NCBI GenBank assembly: GCA_964390795.1
Contig: CAYMLQ010000005.1
Coordinates: forward strand, 1-52,670
Source: CAYMLQ01 sp964390795
Lineage (GTDB): Bacteria > Verrucomicrobiota > Kiritimatiellia > RFP12 > UBA1067
Length of the DNA stretch: 52,670 nucleotides
Reading direction: 5' to 3'
The translations under genes and the position numbers were made by a program. Below, piece after piece: positions 20,801 through 26,419 of the stretch. How positions within the stretch are numbered: position 1 is the stretch's first letter; every line of letters starts with the position of its first letter. The notes under the pieces were generated by a model, which was given only the letters and a program-made list of their open reading frames with translations, ran no database searches and had not been told where the DNA came from.

Positions 20801-21324
20801 ATCCCGGCACCGAGTTGCGCGTGTGGCTCTGGCAGACCTGGGCCGAGCGCGTGACCGGCGTGCTGATTTGGGAAACCGTGTATTGGAACAGCGGCACGGC
20901 GTATCCGGACCGCGCCAGCCCGCAGAACCCGTACCTCGACCCCATGTGCTGGGTGGTGGACTCCAAGCTGGCGCCCGGCACCCGTCGTCCGTGGGGCAAC
21001 GGCGACGGCCGCTTCCTCTATCCTCCGCCGGCGGCGGCTGACGGCAAGCCCGCCGCGCCGGTGCTGGACGGCCCGGTGGACACGCTCCGGCTGGAGCTGC
21101 TGCGCGACGGCATCGAGGATTACGAGTACTTCGCGATCCTGAAGCGCCTGCTGGCCGAGAAGGGAGCCAAGCTTGACCCGCGCACGCGGGCAAACGCGGA
21201 GGCGCTTCTGACCGTGCCGGCCGACGTCTCGGCCGGGCTGACCAGCTTCACGTCCGATCCGGCGACGATCGAGACGCATCGCGACAAACTCGCGCGGGCG
21301 ATTGTCGAACTACAGAAAAAGTAA
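17842..21324 (+). CDS. DUF4091/GH123-like glycoside hydrolase, exported
   Basis: 1,160 residues. The N-terminus MKVATGVMLGALLGCAPAVWG is either a lipoprotein signal (LLGC) or a Sec signal. Residues about 30-165 resemble a carbohydrate-binding jelly roll (NGSFEEGEKTPLGWSL), and a second one lies at about 680-800. The barrel contains YVYWFDEPEPKDY, where the adjacent D903-E904 pair corresponds to the Asp-Glu pair used in GH123-type substrate-assisted catalysis. The C-terminal LRLELLRDGIEDYEYFAILKRLL is the hallmark of DUF4091. GH123 members are beta-N-acetylgalactosaminidases, but many DUF4091 proteins are uncharacterised, so the substrate is open. It lies between the rhamnosidase and the multihaem cytochrome, probably in the same transcript. 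Confidence 0.85.
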   Translation: MKVATGVMLGALLGCAPAVWGQAGALLGNGSFEEGEKTPLGWSLSQGRGEWIKGVGLADSACLMVEGDGAGDNAWRSDPVTFLPNRVYRLSFNVRTAKAAGGTVVSGPTFANVDLGVPGKAWVYHESIFATPVRKDALTVPVRFGQWQMKGQAFFDEVRLVPVDPVYAAFGEGVLGEGEKVEGNRYSFDAPFGGESRNHSRPLLWHTAAYNTERWCLGEQSMVTYRHALAGRKLLSGTVELNCGYFDSGKVMVDVSLDAKEWQHAGVLTNTGCVKLELPAALFPAEVMHVRLRGGKAPCNLQIHGYLFQAMVDGEPAECAGSTRYLETENRGKRHNVQVLGLGEGVPGGDNAVSLRVQNAAGVEWATAARVLFERPGEAVRTNEFPLTVPASGAYDVKIPYEIPGVGTWQMTIAVSNALWARTSLRISEFYSDAYGEIIPVNHPKLNLWRASSGWKIPQGRTLPRQIAKSLALRVARNEWEAVQLVVAPNESLTNLQVSVSELAYGKSKIPLGNVEVLRVGYVPVTKKTDRTGTLANWPDPLLPQSQPYTLEAGRNQPYWIRVKAPKEVPAGIYRGTVTVEAEGVKVSTVLNVEVYDFTLPDAMTCETSFGFSPWTAWDYQKVTDPAQRREVLDKYLASLSEHRISPYNPAPLDGWSVEWKGLSPWRGGVIDTKEKAEGAGSLFVDDASERENVSASYKGVVALPEKGFKVAFKHKTTRAQKFLFALSYQKANGDWMPGCNTDIAIDGTAEWQPYETGVTAFPKAAVACRFAFYAAGYQEPGVATGGLWLDGLTITEAATGKEVVEGGAFEPVDYEKVTPVFDWSKWDAAMARAFTNFHFNSFVIHIDGLGGGTFQDRNEPSFLGLKETQPEYDVLLGKYLKGIEAHLREKGWLDKAYVYWFDEPEPKDYAFVMNGFAKLKKHAPGLRRMLTEQVEKDLVGGPNLWVPLTPSLNVDGLEERRAAGDQFWWYVCCGPTAPYATEFIDHPGTELRVWLWQTWAERVTGVLIWETVYWNSGTAYPDRASPQNPYLDPMCWVVDSKLAPGTRRPWGNGDGRFLYPPPAAADGKPAAPVLDGPVDTLRLELLRDGIEDYEYFAILKRLLAEKGAKLDPRTRANAEALLTVPADVSAGLTSFTSDPATIETHRDKLARAIVELQKK

Positions 21325-21340
21325 GGGATGGCGATGTGAC

Positions 21341-23560
21341 ATGCGTCTGACCGGCAAAGTATGTGCGGGTGGGATCGCGGCATGCGCGGGGGTTGCCGCA
21401 GGGCTCTGGCTTATTTCTGATCCCTCAGCGGCGAGCCGTGTTAAGCGACTCGTCGGCGCAAACGCTGCGTATGCGGGCTCTGAGTCGTGCCGGGAGTGCC
21501 ACGCGGAGTTTTACCAGAAGTGGGTGCCCTCGCATCACGGCAAAGCCATGCAGCCGGTGACGCCGCAGTTCGTGCAAGAGGCGTTGACGCCGCTCGCGCA
21601 ACCGCTCTCCATCGGCGGCCGACGGTACCGTGTCGATCTTGAAGCGCGCCGGATCTCCGAAGAGACGGAAGGCGGGAAGACCGCGCATTACCCGATGCTG
21701 CACGTCTTGGGCGGAAAGAACATCTTCTATTTCCTGACGCTGCTCGAAAAGGGCAAGCTTCAAGTCCTCCCGCTGGCGTACAATGTGAGGCAGCGCGCGT
21801 GGTATGACACGACGGGCAGCATGCTCCGCCATTTCGCGGAAACGGGCGATCAGGCGCTGGAGTGGCGCGACCCGATGCTGACCTTCAACACGGCCTGCTT
21901 CAGTTGCCATGTCAGCCAGCTCGCGAAAAACTACGATCCGGAAACCGGCGCCTACAGCACGGTCTGGCGCGAGCCGGGCATCAGTTGCGAGTCGTGTCAC
22001 GGCCCGGCCGAGAAGCACAACCGGATCTGCCGGAAACTGCCGCCCGGCGAGAAGCCCAAAGAGCTGGGCCTGTTGAGCTGGCGCACATTCACGCCCGATC
22101 AGGTCAACAGCGCGTGCGCGCCCTGCCACGCCAAGATGCATCCGATCACGCCCGAATTCGTGCCGGGCGAGACCTTTTTCGATCACTACGATCTGGTCTG
22201 CCTGGAAGACCGCGACTTTAGCCCGGACGGCCGCGACTTGGGCGAGAATTACACCTACACGCAGTGGCTGATGAACCCGTGCGCCGCGAAAGGCAAGCTG
22301 GACTGCGTACACTGCCACACCTCAAGCGGACGCTACCGGTTCGCCGCGGGCGCGACGAACGACGTGAACGCGGCTTGCTCGTCGTGCCATGCCGAGCGTG
22401 CGCGGCGGATCATGGCGCATTCGCACCATCCGGCCCAAGGCGCGATGGGGCGCTGCATCTCCTGCCACATGCCGACCACCTCGTTCGCGGCTATGAACCG
22501 CAGCGACCACTCGCAGCGGCCGCCGTGTCCGGAAGCCGCAATTCGGTTCGGCTCCACGTCCGCCTGCATCCTCTGCCACAAGGACAAGAGCGAGGAGTGG
22601 GCCGCATCGTTCGTCAAGGCGTGGCACCCGAAGAGCGCGTGGCGACCCAAGATCTTGCGCGAGGGCGGACTGGTCGACGCGGCACGCAAGCGGGAGTGGA
22701 GCACGTTGCCCGAGATCCTCGCGTACCTTCAGGAGACGAACGCCGAGCCGGTCGTGTGCGTGTCGCTGCTCCGGCTGTTGCGCGGCTGTGCGGAGCCGAC
22801 CGTGTGGCCGGTGGTGCGCGGCTGCCTCGGACACGCCTCGCCGCTGGTGCGCAGCGCCGCAGCCTCAGCGCTGTCCGATAATCTGGCGGATGCGGAATCC
22901 GCGCGCGCTCTCTGCCGCGCGCTCGCCGATCCGGTGCGGGTGGTCCGTGTGCAGGCTGCGCAGGCGCTGGCCGCGTATCCGCGTCAGGCGCTGGATCCTG
23001 TGACACTGGAGCGGTTGAAGCGTGCGGAGACGGAGTTGCTGTCGATGTTTCAGGCGCGTCCGGACGATTGGGCGAGCCACTACAACTTGGGCAATTACCG
23101 CCTGTCGCAGGGCGACTCGAAGGGCGCGATGGGCGCCTATCAGGTTTCGATGCGGTTGCGTCCCGACTCCGTGATGCCGCACGTCAATGCGGCGGTGCTC
23201 GCTTCCCAGCGCGGCAACCTGCAGGAGGCGCTGGGGTATCTGAAGAGCGCCTGGCAGGCTTCGCCCGAGCATGGCGCGGTGAACCTGAATCTGGGGCTGG
23301 CCCTGGCCGAGTCGGGTGACGGGGCGGGGGCGGTCAGACATCTGCGCACGGCGATGAAAGACCCGCTGTGCCGTGCGCAGGCGGCCTACAACTGCGCCGT
23401 TCTGGTGGGCGCTCAGAATCCGGCCGAGGCGGTGGCGCTCTGCCGCGCGGCGCTTGAGTCCGAGCCCGCGAACGCGCGCTATGCCGAGACGCTGGAATAC
23501 TACCGCCGCGCGGCAGGACTGCCAGCGGCCACGACCGCAGCGCCGGACGGGCCAAATTAA
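21341..23560 (+). CDS. Octahaem c-type cytochrome with HEAT and TPR repeats
   Basis: 739 residues from the ATG at 21341; an upstream in-frame TTG would overlap the previous gene. One N-terminal hydrophobic segment (residues about 6-22) acts as signal or anchor. Eight CxxCH haem motifs are seen in order: CRECH (C50), CFSCH, CESCH, CAPCH, CVHCH, CSSCH, CISCH and CILCH (C409). Conserved isolated His residues (PSHHGKAMQ, AHSHHPAQG, DHSQRPPCP) could be distal ligands. Residues about 445-560 form HEAT-like repeats (SPLVRSAAASALSDNLADAE) and about 570-730 are TPRs (DWASHYNLGNYRLSQGD). The family (cytochrome c554-like) acts in periplasmic electron transfer; the repeat tail suggests a protein partner. 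No reductase or quinol oxidase gene is adjacent, so its partner is unknown. Confidence 0.9.
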   Translation: MRLTGKVCAGGIAACAGVAAGLWLISDPSAASRVKRLVGANAAYAGSESCRECHAEFYQKWVPSHHGKAMQPVTPQFVQEALTPLAQPLSIGGRRYRVDLEARRISEETEGGKTAHYPMLHVLGGKNIFYFLTLLEKGKLQVLPLAYNVRQRAWYDTTGSMLRHFAETGDQALEWRDPMLTFNTACFSCHVSQLAKNYDPETGAYSTVWREPGISCESCHGPAEKHNRICRKLPPGEKPKELGLLSWRTFTPDQVNSACAPCHAKMHPITPEFVPGETFFDHYDLVCLEDRDFSPDGRDLGENYTYTQWLMNPCAAKGKLDCVHCHTSSGRYRFAAGATNDVNAACSSCHAERARRIMAHSHHPAQGAMGRCISCHMPTTSFAAMNRSDHSQRPPCPEAAIRFGSTSACILCHKDKSEEWAASFVKAWHPKSAWRPKILREGGLVDAARKREWSTLPEILAYLQETNAEPVVCVSLLRLLRGCAEPTVWPVVRGCLGHASPLVRSAAASALSDNLADAESARALCRALADPVRVVRVQAAQALAAYPRQALDPVTLERLKRAETELLSMFQARPDDWASHYNLGNYRLSQGDSKGAMGAYQVSMRLRPDSVMPHVNAAVLASQRGNLQEALGYLKSAWQASPEHGAVNLNLGLALAESGDGAGAVRHLRTAMKDPLCRAQAAYNCAVLVGAQNPAEAVALCRAALESEPANARYAETLEYYRRAAGLPAATTAAPDGPN

Positions 23561-23564
23561 AGGA

Positions 23565-23690
23565 GGAGTTAGGAGTTAGGATTTAGGAGTTGAATGCGCA
23601 ACAACCCGAGAAAACAGGGCGTCCTTATCGGATCGTATAAGCTTTTCGTCTTTAAGGTATTGCAACTCCTAAATCCTAACTGCTAACTCC
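23565..23690. repeat. Inverted repeat of heptamer arrays (28-bp arms)
   Basis: Left arm 23565-23592 is four 7-base units (GGAGTTA twice, GGATTTA, GGAGTTG). Right arm 23663-23690 is its reverse complement with one mismatch. The 70-base spacer has no gene. It lies right after the cytochrome stop and 50 bases before deoC, so the transcript could form a large hairpin that attenuates or ends the upstream message. Confidence 0.85.
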
Positions 23691-23742
23691 TAAATTGGGT
23701 GCGGATTCAACAAAGTTGAATCGCGCCAAAGGGGAGGATGCC

Positions 23743-24462
23743 ATGACGGAGTTTCTTGAGCTGAAAACGCTGGCGAAAATGATCGATCACTCGCTGCTGC
23801 ATCCGACGATGACGGACGAGCAGATCGTGGCGGGTTGTGAGCTGGCCATCGAATACGACGTCGCCACCGTTTGCGTGAAGCCGTATGCCATCCATTTGTC
23901 CCGGTGCGTGCTGGAGGGCTTCGATGTGGATGTCTGCGCCGTGGTCGCTTTCCCGCACGGCAACAGCGCGACTGCCCTGAAAGTTCAGGAGGCAGAGAGG
24001 GCGGTCGCGGAGGGGGCGACAGAGATCGATATGGTGGTGAATATCGGCAAAGTGCTGGGGGGTGACTGGGGGTACGTCGCCGACGAGATCCTCGCTCTGA
24101 ACGATACGGTGACTGAGAACGAGTCGATTCTGAAGGTGATCTTCGAGAATGATTTTTTGGAGGACGTCCACATTGTGAGGCTCTGCGAGATCTGCTCGGA
24201 GATCGGTGTGGCCTTCGTGAAGACGTCGAGCGGCTATGGGTTTGTCAAACAGCCCAACGGGTTCTACTCGTACGCCGGAGCGACCGACCATCACCTGCGG
24301 CTGATGCGGAGTCACTGTCCGCCGCCGGTCGAGATCAAGGCGGCGGGCGGGGTGCGCACCTTGGACGACCTGTTGCGCGTCCGCAAACTGGGCGTCTCGC
24401 GCATCGGCGCGACGACGACCGCGCAGATTCTGGAAGATGCCAAGCAGCGCGGCTACGTCTGA
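23743..24462 (+). CDS. deoC: Deoxyribose-phosphate aldolase
   Basis: 239 residues from the ATG at 23743, with GGGGAGG at 23731-23737 as ribosome site. A class I TIM-barrel aldolase that cleaves 2-deoxyribose 5-phosphate to glyceraldehyde 3-phosphate and acetaldehyde in cytoplasmic deoxynucleoside catabolism. Seen: KMIDHSLLHPTMT at the N-terminus, D96 in ATEIDMVVNIG, the Schiff-base lysine K160 in AFVKTSSGYG and K199 in VEIKAAGGVR. These are the three residues expected from the E. coli enzyme (D102, K167, K201). Length is typical. There is no other deo gene beside it. A broken YaiI-family gene with its own AAGGAG site follows after 29 bases and was probably once co-transcribed. Confidence 0.95.
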   Translation: MTEFLELKTLAKMIDHSLLHPTMTDEQIVAGCELAIEYDVATVCVKPYAIHLSRCVLEGFDVDVCAVVAFPHGNSATALKVQEAERAVAEGATEIDMVVNIGKVLGGDWGYVADEILALNDTVTENESILKVIFENDFLEDVHIVRLCEICSEIGVAFVKTSSGYGFVKQPNGFYSYAGATDHHLRLMRSHCPPPVEIKAAGGVRTLDDLLRVRKLGVSRIGATTTAQILEDAKQRGYV

Positions 24463-24491
24463 AACACCGCGCACATAAGGAGAGTGCCACG

Positions 24492-24684
24492 TTGCCGCAC
24501 ATATTTATGGATGCCGATGCGTGTCCGGTCAAGCAGGATTCGTAGTTCAGGACAGATGACAGGTGGGCCTGCGCCGTTCAATCAGCGCGACCGCTCCCTT
24601 TTCCTGCAACAGCTCGATAACGCCATCCAAGCCGTCCGTCGCTCAGCGCTGTTGGCAAGTCCGCCGCCCGCGGAGCGGGAGTGA
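24492..24684 (+). pseudogene. YaiI/UPF0178 (DUF188) family gene with its middle deleted
   Basis: From the TTG at 24492 (AAGGAG at 24477-24482) the frame reads LPHIFMDADACPVKQDS then TAG. The MDADACPV motif is the N-terminal signature of the YaiI/UPF0178 PIN-like family. In another frame, from about 24544 to the TGA at 24682-24684, the text reads SSGQMTGGPAPFNQRDRSLF, which is the family's C-terminal signature (ITGGPAPF...DR), ending in PAERE. The two ends are joined directly and about 300 bases that should encode the middle are absent, so this is an internal deletion with a frame change. Function is lost. The recognition rests on two short but characteristic motifs. Confidence 0.75.
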
Positions 24685-24699
24685 ACGAGGGGGCAACAC

Positions 24700-24747
24700 G
24701 AACGCTGAACGCTGAACGCCGAATGCCGAACATCGAACGCCGAATTT
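24700..24747. repeat. Degenerate heptamer array (GAACGCY units)
   Basis: Consecutive 7-base units GAACGCT, GAACGCT, GAACGCC, GAATGCC, GAACATC, GAACGCC and GAATTTA. Intergenic. Same period, different unit sequence from the arrays at 23565, 25180, 25311 and 46071. Confidence 0.8.
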
Positions 24748-24771
24748 ACCGACCAGCAGGCCGCATCGTCT

Positions 24772-24930
24772 GGTAGGGCGGGGTCCCCGTAACCCGCCGC
24801 CGGTCCCCGGTGCCGGTGGCGCGTGCTTTCCGAACCCCGTGCCTTAGCAATCCTTTCGTCGATAACTTCAAGTTTCTGTCCGCAGGACACTGCAGGGACC
24901 GGCGGCGGGTTACGGGGACCCCGCCCTACC
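24772..24930. repeat. Perfect 36-bp inverted repeat around an 87-base loop
   Basis: Arm 24772-24807 begins GGTAGGGCGGGGTCCCCGTA; arm 24895-24930 is its exact reverse complement. Each arm is very GC-rich and carries a small palindrome of its own (GGGGTCCCC). No gene overlaps it. Perfect arms suggest recent insertion or gene conversion, as with a small dispersed palindromic element. Confidence 0.9.
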
Positions 24931-24971
24931 CGGTGCGACACCACACGCACGTACCTAGAAAAAGCAGTTGA

Positions 24972-25142
24972 ACTACGAAACACGCGAAAACCGCGAAAGT
25001 AATACATTGCATCGCAACTACGTAGTGAGTTTTTTTGGAAAAGAGACGTTTTCACCCATTGGGTGTAAACCAGAGGGCCGATTCTATGTTTTGCAACCCT
25101 CTCACCCAGAATCATTTTCGCGCTTTTCGCGTGTTTCGTAGT
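24972..25142. repeat. 27-bp inverted repeat (ACTACGAAACACGCGAAAA arms)
   Basis: Arm 24972-24998 and the reverse complement of 25116-25142 differ at one base. The 117-base interior is AT-richer and has no gene. The arms themselves are low-complexity (alternating CGAAA-type words). Confidence 0.8.
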
Positions 25143-25179
25143 GACTCTAACTGCAGGGTTTAGGTTGAAGTTACCGGTA

Positions 25180-25207
25180 GTCGGAGTTCGGATGTCGAAT
25201 GTCGGAT
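25180..25207. repeat. Heptamer array (GTCGGAT-type units)
   Basis: Four 7-base units: GTCGGAG, TTCGGAT, GTCGAAT, GTCGGAT. Intergenic; same 7-base period as the neighbouring arrays. Confidence 0.7.
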
Positions 25208-25310
25208 GGGGACGGCATTCTCGCCGTCTGCGGCTCGCGGGGACGCTCGCTCTCCAGCGCGAGGTGAAGCAGCAACGGCTCAGCCTCGCATGGGACCTCG
25301 ATTCCGTTCC

Positions 25311-25380
25311 GACCTCCGACCTCTGACCTCCGACCTCCGAGCTCTGACCTCCGACCTCCGAGCTCTGACCTCCGACCTCC
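25311..25380. repeat. Ten-unit heptamer array (GACCTCC/GAGCTCT)
   Basis: Ten contiguous 7-base units without interruption, mostly GACCTCC, with GACCTCT and GAGCTCT variants. The GAGCTCT units recur every third unit, giving a 21-base higher-order repeat. The array is intergenic and unlike a CRISPR: units are too short and there are no spacers. Confidence 0.9.
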
Positions 25381-25708
25381 GATAGACGCGTGACTGCATG
25401 AAAATGGAAGCGGGCTTGAAGCGGGATAGGGGGTATGTTATCGTTCTTGCAACGTTGGAAGCGAGGCAAGGCGGGATTGAGTGCTGATTGAATCGTGTCA
25501 GTAAGGCGTGTCAAATCCGCATTCACTTCTAATGAAGACCTCATGCTCTCGATGTTGCGGAGATACCCCGAATCCGTTGCATGATTATTGGAACAGTCGC
25601 TGTGGTTAATTGGATCACAATAAAGGCACACCCAGCGAACCCTCATTCGCCTTCGGCTCGGGAGCCGATGGGTGCTGAAGTTTGTCCTTGAAAGGAGGCG
25701 TTAGGCCG

Positions 25709-26245
25709 ATGATTATGACCGCACATCGCACTTGTTTTGTAGTTCTCTGTATTGTCTGCTTATCCGGCTGTATTCGCCCGAATATGCGCTACACCGAAAC
25801 AGGTTCTATGTCTGCGTGTGCAACTCTCCAAAATGGGGTTTTACCGTTGTATCACGAGGTTAAGATTATTCGACCGGCGGATGACTCAGCACCGCGCTTA
25901 TGCCTTCGGTTGCCAGATGGGCGGATTATTGGGCGTGCATCTCTGACTTGCGATGGGTTGCGGCAGGTAGGTTTTGAAGAGAGTCATCGTGACTATCGGA
26001 GTCAGTATTATGATAAAAAACTTGGCAAGACATTCGATGTTTCTCACGAGTTAGGAGGGCATGGCGTCACTTTTGTGTTTGTTGGTGATGAGCTTGTTGA
26101 ACTGCGCTTATTTACGAGCGAGAGGAGTGCTATTGGCATAGGACGCGAAGATACAAAGACGTTCTACACCTTTCCGTTGACACAGGCAGACCTTGAGCGA
26201 CTTTTTGGTCATCCAGACAGGATATCAGATGGAGTTTACTGGTAA
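25709..26245 (+). CDS. Hypothetical lipoprotein
   Basis: 178 residues from the ATG at 25709 (GGAGG ten bases upstream; the ATG six bases on is also possible). MIMTAHRTCFVVLCIVCLSGC is a lipoprotein signal with LSGC as lipobox. The mature part has no family I recognise: beta-rich, with charged segments such as DDSAPRLCLRLPDGRIIG, and ending in TFPLTQADLERLFGHPDR, a phrase seen in proteins with a SmpA/BamE-like fold, though this is too weak to assign. The coding sequence is visibly AT-richer than the genes around it and is flanked by repeat-laden non-coding DNA on one side and 170 bases of empty sequence on the other. That suggests an orphan acquired by transfer. Confidence 0.7.
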   Translation: MIMTAHRTCFVVLCIVCLSGCIRPNMRYTETGSMSACATLQNGVLPLYHEVKIIRPADDSAPRLCLRLPDGRIIGRASLTCDGLRQVGFEESHRDYRSQYYDKKLGKTFDVSHELGGHGVTFVFVGDELVELRLFTSERSAIGIGREDTKTFYTFPLTQADLERLFGHPDRISDGVYW

Positions 26246-26419
26246 TCGGACAAACCGAGCTACGGACAGATGGACACTGGTTGGATGGATTCACGCCAAG
26301 AACCCAGAGCTTACCACTGTTCGGAAAGGTTTCGATGCGATCAGATTGAAGCTCAAAGCCGTTCCTGGATGACAGAACAAGCCGAACACGACGACTGATA
26401 GAGAAATACGTCTGATCGT

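Larger units (their letters stand above)
24931..25708. other. Non-coding stretch rich in repeats
   Basis: No convincing gene lies between the 36-bp inverted repeat and the lipoprotein at 25709. An open frame across it on the minus strand (24582-25646) has no domain, runs through the repeat arrays and covers the YaiI relic, so I treat it as chance. Contents: a 27-bp inverted repeat (24972-24998 with 25116-25142, one mismatch), heptamer arrays at 25180-25207 and 25311-25380, and a short imperfect hairpin near 25632-25676. Confidence 0.6.

Noticed and set aside
19015..21279. 754-residue open frame antisense to the DUF4091 gene
   Set aside because: Composition of a shadow frame (Arg, His, Val runs); the plus strand has clear family motifs.
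25311..25380. CRISPR array
   Set aside because: Units are 7 bases with no spacers and no cas genes nearby.
24582..25646. 354-residue minus-strand frame across the repeat-rich interval
   Set aside because: It translates heptamer arrays (SEVGGQ repeats), inverted repeats and the YaiI relic; no plausible ribosome site or domain.
25620..25709. Integron attC site before the AT-rich lipoprotein gene (GTTAGGC plus a hairpin)
   Set aside because: No matching RYYYAAC box at the expected distance and no integrase; the 7-base match alone is weak.
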